A stretch of 64,000 bases of DNA from Verrucomicrobiota bacterium (GCA_016235595.1 JACRJX010000007.1:186001-250000), one strand, 5' to 3'. Positions 16,601 through 25,195 are shown, numbered from the stretch's first letter. The notes: a model not told the origin generated them from the letters alone. Translations and numbers: made by a program.

Positions 16601-19321
16601 AGTGGCTTCACGGCAGGCGACGTCATCATCGACGGCACCAGCGGCGCGAACCTCGCCACCGTCACCGACACCGGCACGACGGCCGGCATGACGTTCACCG
16701 TCACCGTCACTGGCATGACCAGCGGTGGCACCGTCACCATCCAGCTTGCCGCGGGCGCGGTGAACAGCGTTGCGACCGGTCTCGCCAGCCTCGCCTCCAG
16801 CACGACCGACAGCGGCGTCACCTATTCGATTCCGCCGCCGATGAACCAGATCCTCGCTTACGACGATTTCAACGTCGCGACCAACTCCACGCCCGTGCCG
16901 CCGTTCCTCAACGGCGTCGTCACCGGCACCAACTGGACCGGCGCGTGGGTCGCGCAGGGCTTCAACGGCGGCACCAACTACACCGACGGTTTCAAAGTCA
17001 TCGCGACCAACGCCCTCGCCTACAGCACGCTTCGCACGAGCGGCAACTATGCCGGAGGCGGCGGCACCAACTACGCCACCGCCGGGCGCTACCTTGACCT
17101 GAGCGCGTTCTCGGCGTGGGCGTTCAGCAAGAACGGCACCAACGTCGTCGGCCTCACCGGCACCGAACTGTGGATGAGCGTGTTGATGCGCAAGAACAGC
17201 CTCGACGACAACATGGCCGCCGTCATCCTCCACAACAGCACTACCGCCTACAACGCCATCGGCAACAGCCGGCTCGGCGTCGGCTACTACGGCGCGATGT
17301 CCAACAACGCCGGCCAGCGTTACTGGTCGCTCGCCGTGCGCAACGCCGCCGATAGCAGCATCGAGGTCATCCGTTCCGACGTGCCGATCGTTGCCGGCCA
17401 GACCGTGCTGCTCGTGTTGCGGATGCGCTTTGGCACCACCGACACCTTCGACCTCTTCGTCAACCCGTCCAGTCTCGGCGGCGACGCCCCCGCCTCGCCC
17501 AATGCGACCAAGACCACCACCGGCGCGGCCGACATTTTCTTCCGCGCGCTGGCGTTCTCCGGTAACAACAACCTCAACAGCATGGCCCTCGACGAAATCC
17601 GCCTCGGCGACACCTACGCCGCCGTCACGCCGCCCAACGCCGCCGGCTCCGTGCAGTTCGGCGCGTCGGGCTACAGCATCAACGAGGACGACGGCAGCGC
17701 CACCATCTACGTCACCCGCACCGGCGGCGTCAGCGGCGCGGTCAGCGTGGACTACGCCACCAGCGATGGCACTGCCATTGCCGGCACTGACTACACCGCC
17801 ATCAACGGCACGCTTACATGGGCTGATGGCGACGGCAGCACCAAGAGCTTCACCGTGCCGATCCTGAACGGTGGTGCGTATGAGTCTGACGAAACCATCA
17901 ACCTAGCGCTTAGTAACGCCACCGGCGCATCGCTCGGCAGCCCCAGCAGCGCAACACTCACCATCTCCAGCGCGATCTCTGCCACGCCGACGGGCGTGGA
18001 CTTGCTGGCTGCCAGCGACACGGGCGCGAGCAACAGCGACCGTCTCACGAACCTCGACAACAGCGCGCCGGGCAAGGCGCTAACGTTCCGCGTCTCCGGC
18101 ACGGTCACCGGCGCGACCGTTACGCTCTACGACGGCGCGATTGCCATCGGTTCCGCCACCGTCGCCGGCACGGAAACCGACGTGACTACCGACGGCGCGA
18201 CGACCTTGGGCAGCGGTGTTCATTTCATCACCGCTGCGCAGACCGCGTCCGGCAAACTGGCCTCCGCCGCCTCACCCGCCGTCTCCGTCACGATAGACAC
18301 GGCGTCGCTTTTGCTGACCCGCGCCGTCTCGCGGAAGGTTCACGGCAGCAAGGGCACGTTCGATTTGAATCTGAACCTTGCGGGCACCAACGGCACGGTG
18401 GAGCCGCGCTTGAGCGGACCAACCGCCTTGGTCTTCACGTTCAACAAAGCCGTCACGGCCGTCGACGGCCTGCTCGACGCCACCGAGTTTACCCTCACCA
18501 ACGCCACCTACAGCAGCGCCAGCATCGCCAGCAGCAACCTGACCTTGAACCTCGCCGGTATTCCCGACCAGTCGCGAGTGACGGTCGTGCTCAAGGGGCT
18601 TAGCGACCTGGCGGGCAACCTGCTGGCCGGCACCAACGCGGTGAAGATCCGCAGTCTCTACGGCGACGCCAACCAGAGCGGGACGGTGAACATCGCCGAC
18701 ATGCAAGTGATCAAGTTCAAACTCGCCTCGGCGCTGTCGGCGACCAACTTCCTCTATGACATCAACCTCAACGGCCTCATCAACATTGCCGACATGCAAG
18801 TGGTCAAGACCATGTTGTCACATACGGTGCCGGTGAACAGCGTGGATTCGGGTGGAAATTCCGTGCTGGCGCTCCTGAGCACGACGTTAGCGGCAACGGC
18901 CGACACCAGTGTCAACTCGGTGACGCTGGGCGAAGCCTTGGGCGCGCCGGAACTGGTGTGGAACACGGACGGTGACGCTGTGTGGACGGCGACGATGGCG
19001 CTGGATGGCAGTTTGATGGCGTGGAGCGGCAGCATCGGCCATCTGAACGTGTCCTGGGTGGAAACGACAGTGACGGGACCGGGGACGCTGAGCTTTCAAT
19101 GGAAGGTGTCGTCGGAAACGGATGCCGATTACCTGACGTTCTCGATGGATGGCGAGGACCAGCCCGGTCGCATCTCCGGCGAAGTGGACTGGCAGACGAT
19201 GATATTCAGCATCCCGTCGGGGACGCATCGGTTGACGTGGACCTACGCGAAGAACCGCACCAACGCCTTTGGCGTTGACGCTGGCTGGCTGCGACGGGTC
19301 AGTTACCGCACAAGCCCGTAG
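13682..19321 (+). CDS. Giant secreted multidomain glycoside-hydrolase-like protein with dockerin-like repeats
   Basis: 1879 residues from the ATG at 13682, chosen because it gives a signal peptide (ALHGCIGFLLLCGSVFRPAFA) and an ATGA overlap with the FecR gene. Domains in order: FN3-like modules (about 40-260); a carbohydrate-binding-like module (about 293-450, with YRVEAWLRQ and SVWVDNLLVYD); a clan-A-like barrel (about 451-936) with likely acid/base E592 in ANETWN and nucleophile E726 in LYEGG; an Ig-like module (about 940-1050); a beta-sandwich region (1053-1320); a Calx-beta domain (1320-1430, YATSDGTAIAGTDY); further Ig-like repeats; and a dockerin-like pair (1658-1716, DANQSGTVNIADMQ and DINLNGLINIADMQ, both with calcium-loop Asp/Asn spacing). 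A C-terminal concanavalin-like domain ends it. It is probably a cell-surface or secreted polysaccharide-degrading enzyme whose substrate is unknown. Confidence 0.85.
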   Translation: MNTLHALRFALHGCIGFLLLCGSVFRPAFAADTNAPADFTVGSYVLAANPQRFGVNLALSGYPDYNNWTADPGMEAIVLRRQATATGGGANWIENSSGATTSHWDTLGDGFFNGATVRVYRVVSGAVQLVRTDMVRDYGVGFSRVNSARVTATQFTDGGLTPGATYYYAVRAYDTSGNESTNSIEVTVVPLPGSTTGEAGSGSFTATPTDTTAPSAPSGVGVTPLAGGAQLNWTPNTEPDIAGYNIYRSTHAPSLRYRIYLANNGPVPQAGDMYFLDLVADNAPMTNLSPRIRAYYSSNDTWREVGGATWPWTNAVTKVRDSSTVCPENGGRTSMKLTAPGAWEVSLRQYRYAVPDGYYTALIPGRTYRVEAWLRQEGVSSGSVTFKMDAAYSSISHSWTGVTSDWQKFTWDFVAPAYPTAGQGTAQNILAFVGPGSVWVDNLLVYDPSLPRFTIRPAAVQALQDYRPSVLRIWTGVNDGNWGTTLDDWTSADPATCIQWQPNGGRGRPEYCYKLPQALQLCRDTGATPWLNVGIYMTEAEWQGLIEYLAAPYDPGTDTPATKPWAYRRYSQGHAAPWTDDFDTIQLEVANETWNPTFAWVFPNGTQYGQFAEYFLNTAKASPYFAGVSGKFRFVVNGFMMQPDATSGYGHAASLAAPSSHANDVATYIGGWEAGVSLGGTNINDGGFQDYMLYAPQVIFPLVNQHAAARDSNAVAGHSYDLALYEGGPGYANPSPGQPYDPVSEVYGKSLAAGVATLDTYLYDSMKRVDPQSYFTFAPAYNWASHSFIVNGYNPHTSWLALQMRNRFVSGSMLATAINSSPTTDIAARTNRSGTVLAAAMSNVPLIQPYAFRNGSNYSVFVLSRRINGDTPVTLRLPFNAVTNATLYTLTGDPRIGNSSNYNINITTQAVTSFSQNFQFSMPPGSAYLYVFDGATTLAAPAQPTASISRAPGQTGSTTTPAVQFIVNFSEPVSGFTAGDVIIDGTSGANLATVTDTGTTAGMTFTVTVTGMTSGGTVTIQLAAGAVNSVATGLASLASSTTDSGVTYSIPPPMNQILAYDDFNVATNSTPVPPFLNGVVTGTNWTGAWVAQGFNGGTNYTDGFKVIATNALAYSTLRTSGNYAGGGGTNYATAGRYLDLSAFSAWAFSKNGTNVVGLTGTELWMSVLMRKNSLDDNMAAVILHNSTTAYNAIGNSRLGVGYYGAMSNNAGQRYWSLAVRNAADSSIEVIRSDVPIVAGQTVLLVLRMRFGTTDTFDLFVNPSSLGGDAPASPNATKTTTGAADIFFRALAFSGNNNLNSMALDEIRLGDTYAAVTPPNAAGSVQFGASGYSINEDDGSATIYVTRTGGVSGAVSVDYATSDGTAIAGTDYTAINGTLTWADGDGSTKSFTVPILNGGAYESDETINLALSNATGASLGSPSSATLTISSAISATPTGVDLLAASDTGASNSDRLTNLDNSAPGKALTFRVSGTVTGATVTLYDGAIAIGSATVAGTETDVTTDGATTLGSGVHFITAAQTASGKLASAASPAVSVTIDTASLLLTRAVSRKVHGSKGTFDLNLNLAGTNGTVEPRLSGPTALVFTFNKAVTAVDGLLDATEFTLTNATYSSASIASSNLTLNLAGIPDQSRVTVVLKGLSDLAGNLLAGTNAVKIRSLYGDANQSGTVNIADMQVIKFKLASALSATNFLYDINLNGLINIADMQVVKTMLSHTVPVNSVDSGGNSVLALLSTTLAATADTSVNSVTLGEALGAPELVWNTDGDAVWTATMALDGSLMAWSGSIGHLNVSWVETTVTGPGTLSFQWKVSSETDADYLTFSMDGEDQPGRISGEVDWQTMIFSIPSGTHRLTWTYAKNRTNAFGVDAGWLRRVSYRTSP

Positions 19322-19389
19322 CTCGATGGGTTCCTTTCCCAAGACTCGAACCACAATCGGCACAGGGCGCGTCGAACGAAACCCGCTTC

Positions 19390-20508
19390 TCACCCGCGCC
19401 GCGGCAGATACGCGCCGCAACTCTCACGCACCACCAACCGCGGCATCAACATCAGGCTGCGCGCGGGAATCGTCGGCTCGGCGATTCTCTCCATCATCGC
19501 GCGAAAGGCGATGACCGCAATGTCACGGCAAGGCTGGTGGATGGTCGTCAACGGCACTGACAGCAACGTCGCGTATTTCACGTCGTCAAAACCCACCACG
19601 CGCACGTCGCGCGGGACTCGCATGCCGGCCACTTCCAGCGAGCGCAGCAGCACCGCGGCAGTGTAGTCGTTGGCGCAGATGAACGCGTCCGTTTGCCGGC
19701 CCGTGATCAGCGAGCGCACAAACTTCATGTCCGCCGGGTCGCCGGAGGCGATCCAGTGCGGCAATGGCTCCAACCGATGACGGACCAGCGCCTCGCGCAC
19801 GCCTGCGACGCGCGCGTCCACCGTCGGCGCCGACAGCGGACGCGTGACAAATCGGATGTGTTCGCAGCCGAGCTTGATGAGATGCTCAGCGAGCAGGAAT
19901 CCGCCGGCAACGTTATCAATGCCGACCAGATCGAAGTCGCTGCGATTGGGAAACGACTGGATGTCGCGGTCGAGCAGCACGACGGGAATGCCGGCCTGGC
20001 GCAGCATCTCGGCGAACTTGCGGTTGGCGCGCTCCTGTTGCGGTGTCAGCTCGAACGGCGCGAAAAACACACCGCCGACGCGCCGCGTGATGAACTGGCG
20101 GCAAAGTTCCTCCGCGTGGTCAATGCTCGCGTCGGTGTCGAGTCGAGGTTGCGACGAGCCACCCCAGAGCAGGCTGTAGTCGTGCACGCGGGCCAGGCTT
20201 GCCAGTTCGCCGCAGATGACCTCGAAGATTTCCGTGGTGCCGAGGCCGGGAATGAGCAGGCCCAGCAGCCGCGTTGCCGCAGCGGCGTCGGCGCTCTTGC
20301 GGACGAACGTGCCGGAGCCGGCGCGGCGTTCGATGAGGCCCTCGTGTTGCAGGTCACGCAGTGCGCGCGCGACGGTGGGCCGCGAGACGCCGAAGCGGCG
20401 GACCAGTTGCGGCTCGCTCGGCAGACGGCCGGTTGGCGCGTATCGGCCGGCGGCGATGTCCGCGCGCAACTCGCGCGAAATGTCGCGGTGTTTCGGCGTT
20501 TGGGTCAT
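19390..20508 (-). CDS. GntR/LacI-type transcriptional regulator of the fructan locus
   Basis: 372 residues. The N-terminus (about 1-75) is a GntR winged helix (GRLPSEPQLVRRFGVSRPTV, ALRDLQHEGLIERRAGSGTF). The rest is a periplasmic-binding-protein-like sugar sensor as in LacI (LLGLLIPGLG, VGIDNVAGGFLLAEHL, DAFICANDYTA, VRVVGFDD). The same combination occurs in AraR. It is divergent from the MFS-fructokinase-GH32 genes, and the 113-base gap contains two palindromes suited to a dimeric regulator. It probably represses the sugar operon until a fructose-containing ligand binds; the ligand is inferred from the neighbours. It converges on the giant hydrolase gene with 68 bases between. Confidence 0.88.
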   Translation of the reverse strand: MTQTPKHRDISRELRADIAAGRYAPTGRLPSEPQLVRRFGVSRPTVARALRDLQHEGLIERRAGSGTFVRKSADAAAATRLLGLLIPGLGTTEIFEVICGELASLARVHDYSLLWGGSSQPRLDTDASIDHAEELCRQFITRRVGGVFFAPFELTPQQERANRKFAEMLRQAGIPVVLLDRDIQSFPNRSDFDLVGIDNVAGGFLLAEHLIKLGCEHIRFVTRPLSAPTVDARVAGVREALVRHRLEPLPHWIASGDPADMKFVRSLITGRQTDAFICANDYTAAVLLRSLEVAGMRVPRDVRVVGFDDVKYATLLSVPLTTIHQPCRDIAVIAFRAMMERIAEPTIPARSLMLMPRLVVRESCGAYLPRRG

Positions 20509-20511
20509 GGC

Positions 20512-20532
20512 TGACAGGTTGTGAATCTGTCA
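20512..20532. promoter_or_regulatory. Candidate operator 1 (inverted repeat TGACAG/CTGTCA)
   Basis: A perfect 6-base inverted repeat with a 9-base spacer sits three bases upstream of the regulator's start codon, in the divergent gap. The heptamer ACAGGTT recurs at 20514, 20535 and 20568, so the gap also holds three direct half-site-like copies. Position and symmetry suit autoregulation and control of the transporter operon by the GntR/LacI-type protein. No experimental support is implied. Confidence 0.5.
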
Positions 20533-20549
20533 TTACAGGTTTTACGTTC

Positions 20550-20564
20550 GACCGTCAAACGGTC
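20550..20564. promoter_or_regulatory. Candidate operator 2 (GACCGT-CAA-ACGGTC)
   Basis: A perfect 6-base inverted repeat with a 3-base centre lies 57 bases before the transporter ATG. It is unlike operator 1 in sequence, so the two may bind different proteins, or one may be the sugar regulator's site and the other chance. It lies where a repressor would overlap or follow a promoter for the sugar operon. Confidence 0.4.
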
Positions 20565-20621
20565 ATTTACAGGTTGGCGCTGTGCGGCTACAAGCAAAGG
20601 CTCACAAAGGAGCGTGTGACG

Positions 20622-21950
20622 ATGAAACTGAAACTGATCGGCGCGGTGATCGTGGCGGCGTTAGGCGGCCTGCTGTTCGGGTTCGACACCGCCGTCATTT
20701 CGGGGACGACGGACTGGCTGAAGAAGGAATTCGGCCTGGATGATTTCTGGCTGGGTTTCACGGTGGCCAGCGCTCTCATCGGCACCATCATCGGCTCCAT
20801 CATTGTCGGCAAGCCCTCCGACAAATTTGGCCGGCGCGGTGTGCTGTTCATCCTCGCCGTGTTCTACTTCGTGTCGGGCATCGGCTGCGCGTTCGCGTGG
20901 GATTGGTGGTCGTTCATGATCTTCCGCTTCCTCGGCGGCATCGCCGTCGGCGGCGCGTCCGTGGTCTCGCCCATGTATATCGCGGAGATTTCGCCGGCAC
21001 ACTACCGCGGACGGTTGGTGGCGATCACGCAGTTCAACATCGTGCTCGGCGTGCTGCTGGCCTACTTCTCCAACTACGTCATCGGCAGCTTGAACCTCGG
21101 CGCAAACGAATGCCGCTGGATGTTCGGCGTGATGGCGGCGCCGTCGGCGGTGTTCTTCATCCTGCTCTTCTTCACGCCGCAAAGCCCGCGTTGGCTCATT
21201 GCCCGCAACCGCGTCGAGGAGGCGCGCGCCGTGCTGCAAATGTGCGGTTCCGACACCGGCAGTCTCGAGGATGAAATCCGCGACATCCAGGCGTCGCTCG
21301 ATCTGCGGCACCACTCGATGGAAGAACCATTTTTCTGCGCGCGCTATCGCAAGCCGATCCTGCTGGCGGTGGCCATCGCGATGTTCAACCAGCTTTCCGG
21401 CATCAACGCGGTGGTTTATTACACCAAGCACATCTTTGAGATGGCGGGCTATGCGTCCACCGACGCGCTGCTGCAATCGGTAATCGTCGGCTTCGTGAAT
21501 CTCGTCTGCACGATGACGGCGCTGTCAGTGATTGACCATTTTGGCCGCAAGAAACTGATGATCATCGGTTCCATCGGCTACATCCTGAGCCTCGGCGCGG
21601 TGGCGTATTCGTTCTACTCAGGCGGTGGTGGACGGATGCTGCTGATCAGCCTGATCGTTTTTATCGCCTCGCACGCGGCGGGGCAGGGCACGGTGATCTG
21701 GGTGTTCATCAGCGAGATCTTCCCCAATCGCGTTCGCGCGCGTGGGCAGGCGCTTGGCAGCTTCACGCACTGGTTCATGGCGGCGGCGATTTCGTGGACA
21801 TTTCCGATGATCGCGGCGGCGAGCGGTTGGATGACGTTTGCTTTCTACGCGCTCTGCTGCGTCGGCCAGCTTGTCTGGGTGTTGACGGCGATGCCGGAGA
21901 CGAAGGGCATTTCGCTGGAGAAGATTCAAAAAGAACTGGGCATCGAATAA
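20622..21950 (+). CDS. MFS sugar porter family transporter
   Basis: 442 residues, about 12 membrane helices. Sugar-porter signatures are clear: GGLLFGFDTAVISG in helix 1, DKFGRRGVLF in the 2-3 loop, PMYIAEISPAHYRGRLV after helix 4, SPRWL, the QLSGINAVVYY helix 7 motif, and the terminal PETKGISLE. The ATG at 20622 is preceded by AAAGGAG at good spacing. It is three bases from the fructokinase gene, so the two form an operon. Such proton-linked porters bring in hexoses or small oligosaccharides. Given the kinase and GH32 genes, fructose or a short fructan product is the likely cargo. Confidence 0.92.
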   Translation: MKLKLIGAVIVAALGGLLFGFDTAVISGTTDWLKKEFGLDDFWLGFTVASALIGTIIGSIIVGKPSDKFGRRGVLFILAVFYFVSGIGCAFAWDWWSFMIFRFLGGIAVGGASVVSPMYIAEISPAHYRGRLVAITQFNIVLGVLLAYFSNYVIGSLNLGANECRWMFGVMAAPSAVFFILLFFTPQSPRWLIARNRVEEARAVLQMCGSDTGSLEDEIRDIQASLDLRHHSMEEPFFCARYRKPILLAVAIAMFNQLSGINAVVYYTKHIFEMAGYASTDALLQSVIVGFVNLVCTMTALSVIDHFGRKKLMIIGSIGYILSLGAVAYSFYSGGGGRMLLISLIVFIASHAAGQGTVIWVFISEIFPNRVRARGQALGSFTHWFMAAAISWTFPMIAAASGWMTFAFYALCCVGQLVWVLTAMPETKGISLEKIQKELGIE

Positions 21951-21953
21951 GCC

Positions 21954-22838
21954 ATGAGCTTTAAAGTCCTTGCCGTCGGCGAAATTCTCTGGGATCTGCT
22001 GCCGTCAGGCAAACAGCTCGGCGGCGCGCCGGCGAACTTCGCTTATCACGCCCACGCGCTGGGCGCCGAGGCCCGTGTTGTCTCGCGCGTCGGCGACGAC
22101 GCGCAGGGTCGTGAGATTCTCGACCGGCTTCGCGCGCTCAACCTGCCGACCGATGGCGTTGGCGTGGATGCAAGCGCGCCCACCGGCACGGTATCGGTGG
22201 AACTCGCCGCCGATGGCCAGCCGCGATTCACCATCCACGAAAATGTTGCCTGGGATCGCATCGTTGCCGACGAGACGTCGCTGGCGTTCGCCGCGCAGGC
22301 CGATGTCGTCTGTTTTGGCAGTCTCGCACAGCGCAGCGAGCCGTCACGAAGCAGCGTCCGCGAGCTTGTCGCCGCCACGCCGGCTGCGGCCCTGCGCGTG
22401 TTCGACATCAATCTGCGGCAGCATTTCCATTCGCGCGATGTCGTGGAGGAATCGCTGCGGTTGGCGAACGTGCTCAAGCTCAACGACGCGGAGTTGCCGG
22501 TGCTGGCGGCGATGTTTGGTTTGGGCGGCGGCGTTCGCGATCAACTGATGACGCTGACGCAGCGGTTCGCGTTGCGAACGGTGGCGCTGACACGCGGTGC
22601 TCACGGCAGTTTGTTGCTGGCTGGCGACGCGTGGTCGGAGCATTCCGGCCTGACCGTGAAGGTGGCGGACAGCATAGGCGCCGGCGATGCTTTCACCGCC
22701 GCGCTCGCGCTCGGCTTGCTTGCCGGACGGCAACTTGACGACATCAACCGTCGCGCCAACGAGGTGGCCGCCTACGTCTGTTCACAACCGGGCGCAACGC
22801 CCATTCTACCGCAGTCGTTACGGGAGCCAATGAAATGA
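21954..22838 (+). CDS. PfkB-family fructokinase
   Basis: 294 residues. The N-terminus EILWDLLPSGKQLGGAPANFAYHAHALG is the substrate-binding start of ribokinase-like fructokinases. The C-terminal DSIGAGDAFTAALALG carries the catalytic Asp and the anion hole. It phosphorylates fructose (probably to fructose 6-phosphate) in the cytoplasm, linking uptake by the porter just upstream to glycolysis. Its stop overlaps the start of the next gene (ATGA at 22835). Confidence 0.88.
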   Translation: MSFKVLAVGEILWDLLPSGKQLGGAPANFAYHAHALGAEARVVSRVGDDAQGREILDRLRALNLPTDGVGVDASAPTGTVSVELAADGQPRFTIHENVAWDRIVADETSLAFAAQADVVCFGSLAQRSEPSRSSVRELVAATPAAALRVFDINLRQHFHSRDVVEESLRLANVLKLNDAELPVLAAMFGLGGGVRDQLMTLTQRFALRTVALTRGAHGSLLLAGDAWSEHSGLTVKVADSIGAGDAFTAALALGLLAGRQLDDINRRANEVAAYVCSQPGATPILPQSLREPMK

Positions 22839-25150
22839 ACCGATATCTGTCCCTGCTTCTCTTCATGTGTTTGTCGTCCGAAGCCGGGGCGGCAGACGCG
22901 CGGGTCGTCTTTGCCGACGCGGTCGCCGTCTGGCACTTCAGCGACCTCAACTCCGCTGACGGCAAGAGCGTGCTCAAAGTCCATGGCGATGTGAAGCTCG
23001 GCGTGGAGTTGAAGGGAGTCGAACGCGCGGCGTCGCTGACACGCGGTGGCGACGGGCGGGCGGTGGAGTTTGCCGGCGGCTGGCTGGATGCGGGACAGGG
23101 CGGCGACGGACGGCTGAACCTGAAAGGCAACGCGTTGACGTTGTTGCTGCGACTGCGCAACCCGTCAGGGGAATGGAACAATGGCGAGTTGTTCAGCAAA
23201 CACGGCGGCCACGACAAGCTCGTCTATAATCTCTTCATCAACGGCGACAACCTCGGCTTCGAGTTCGGAGCTGAAGGCAATCCTCGCCTCGCCGGCCAGG
23301 TCGCCACGGCGGTCAGCACCCTTGATCCAAAACTGTGGCATGACGTGATCGTGCGCTACGATGGCAGCAATCTCGTGATGTTTATGGACGGCGCTGCCGT
23401 TGCGCGCACGCAGGCTGCTGGCGCGCTCCGGCAGGGCAACGCCCAGCCGGTATTGATCGGCAGGCGCGGCTTCAAGGGTCTGCTTGATCACGCGGCTCTC
23501 TGGCAGCGCGCGCTCACCGACGGCGAGATCATTGCGCTCAGCGGCGGCGAGGAAGCCATGAAGGCGCGACGCGACGCGATGGCAAAGAGGATCGAGGCGA
23601 AGATCGGCCGTGAGGGTCTGACGCTCTCTGACCAGCTTCGCGGTGCGCGCGAATTGCGCCAGCGGCTTTGGAACGACCCGCACCGGCCGCGCTACCACCT
23701 GTTACCCCCCGACGGTTTCTGGAACGACATCAATGGCACCATCTACTGGAAAGGCCGCTACCACGTTTTCTTCCTCGGCCGGCTCGCGCCTGACCTCAAC
23801 ACCATCCTCAGTGGCAAGGACAGCGACCACGCCCGCGAGACGTGGTTGCACGCGTCGAGTCGCGACCTCGTGCATTGGATTCATCATCCACCGGCCTTGG
23901 TGCCGGTGTTCGACGGCTCCATGCCGCGTGGCATCTACAGCGGCGATATGATGGACAACATGCCCGTGCCGACGATCATCGTTCATGTGCCGGGGCAGGG
24001 GACATGTCTTTTCACTGCCGAGGATGACGAGTTGATCCGTTGGAAGCCGCATCCGAAGAACCCCGTCATTCCCAGCGCCAGCGCTCCGCCGGAGGCCGTC
24101 ATTTTTGACCCATGCGGCTGGAAGGAAGGCGACATGCACTACGCGCTTGTCGGCAACAAAAACAAGACGCCCGGCTACGAAGGCGATTCCACCAGCCTCT
24201 TTCGTTCGCGCGATCTGGTGAACTGGGAGTATCGCGGCCCGTTTTACAAATCCGAAAGGCGCTGGACTGAGGAATACATGGATTGCGCCTGCCCGGACTT
24301 CTTTCCGCTCGGCAACAAGCACATGCTCATCTCGCATGTGCATCGGCCATGGAATCATCTCCAGTATTACATCGGTCGCTTCGACAAAAAAGCCGAGCGG
24401 TTCCTGCCGGAAAGCCACGGTTTCATGAGCTGGCCCGGCGGCTCGGTGTGTGCGCCCGAAACACTGCTCGACGGCAAAGGCCGCCGCATTTTCTGGGGTT
24501 GGATCATGGAAGCCGGCCCGCGCACGAACGGCTGGAGCTCCGTGGCCACGCTGCCACGCGTGCTCTCACTCGCTGACGACAACTCGCTGCGCATCGAGCC
24601 TGCGCCGGAACTGGAGACGCTGCGCTGCAATCCGCGTCATCGCGAAAACCTGACCGTCTCCGGCGAGTTGCCGCTGAAGGACATGCATGGCGATTGCCTG
24701 GAGATTTCCGCCGTCATCGAGCCGTGCGACGCGAAGGAATTCGGCATCAAGGTTCGCTGCTCACCTGATGGCGCGGAGCAGACCGCGATTGTCTGTACGC
24801 CGGGGGCTCGAACGCTGAAGACCGAACTGGCCAAGTCCACGCTCGATCCGCGGGTGAAATACATCTGGATGAACGAGACTTGGGCCCGGGAGCGCAACAT
24901 CCCCGCCGACAAACGATTCGCGCAGGAGCAGGTGGCTCCCTTCGCGCTCAAGCCCGGCGAGCCGCTGCGGCTAAGGGTATTTCTTGACCGCTCGGTGCTG
25001 GAGGTTTATGCCAACGACCGGCAGTGCATTACCCAGCGCATTTATCCTTCGCGCCCCGACAGCCTCGGCGTTACGCTCATCGCCCGCGGCGGCAGCGTGA
25101 AGGTGAAGTCGCTTGACGCGTGGGATATCAGCCCGACGAATAGTTGGTGA
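22835..25150 (+). CDS. Secreted LamG + GH32-like protein lacking the canonical acid/base Glu
   Basis: 771 residues with signal peptide (MNRYLSLLLFMCLSSEAGA). A LamG-like jelly roll (about 25-235, ALWQRALTDGEI at its end) precedes a five-bladed propeller of GH32 type. The nucleophile motif reads FWNDINGTIYWKGRYHVFF (D298). The stabiliser motif RDP reads FDP (D425). The acid/base motif, normally W-E-C-P-D, reads C-A-C-P-D at 484-488, so Ala485 stands where Glu is expected. A C-terminal beta sandwich follows, with RVFLDRSVLEVYAND as in invertases. It could be an inactive fructan-binding relative, an enzyme using another acid, or a subfamily with altered chemistry. It is translationally coupled to the fructokinase gene. 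Confidence 0.8.
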   Translation: MNRYLSLLLFMCLSSEAGAADARVVFADAVAVWHFSDLNSADGKSVLKVHGDVKLGVELKGVERAASLTRGGDGRAVEFAGGWLDAGQGGDGRLNLKGNALTLLLRLRNPSGEWNNGELFSKHGGHDKLVYNLFINGDNLGFEFGAEGNPRLAGQVATAVSTLDPKLWHDVIVRYDGSNLVMFMDGAAVARTQAAGALRQGNAQPVLIGRRGFKGLLDHAALWQRALTDGEIIALSGGEEAMKARRDAMAKRIEAKIGREGLTLSDQLRGARELRQRLWNDPHRPRYHLLPPDGFWNDINGTIYWKGRYHVFFLGRLAPDLNTILSGKDSDHARETWLHASSRDLVHWIHHPPALVPVFDGSMPRGIYSGDMMDNMPVPTIIVHVPGQGTCLFTAEDDELIRWKPHPKNPVIPSASAPPEAVIFDPCGWKEGDMHYALVGNKNKTPGYEGDSTSLFRSRDLVNWEYRGPFYKSERRWTEEYMDCACPDFFPLGNKHMLISHVHRPWNHLQYYIGRFDKKAERFLPESHGFMSWPGGSVCAPETLLDGKGRRIFWGWIMEAGPRTNGWSSVATLPRVLSLADDNSLRIEPAPELETLRCNPRHRENLTVSGELPLKDMHGDCLEISAVIEPCDAKEFGIKVRCSPDGAEQTAIVCTPGARTLKTELAKSTLDPRVKYIWMNETWARERNIPADKRFAQEQVAPFALKPGEPLRLRVFLDRSVLEVYANDRQCITQRIYPSRPDSLGVTLIARGGSVKVKSLDAWDISPTNSW

Positions 25151-25195
25151 TCCATATCGGCTCGCCGGCAGCCAGCGCGGACACGGAGCATGACT

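Noticed and set aside
15694..17097. 467-codon frame within the giant hydrolase gene
   Set aside because: Different frame of the same strand, very Arg/His-rich, caused by the GC-rich repetitive coding sequence.
19322..19389. Possible tRNA-like fragment (GACTCGAACCAC) between convergent genes
   Set aside because: Only a T-arm-like string; no acceptor, D or anticodon stems can be formed around it.
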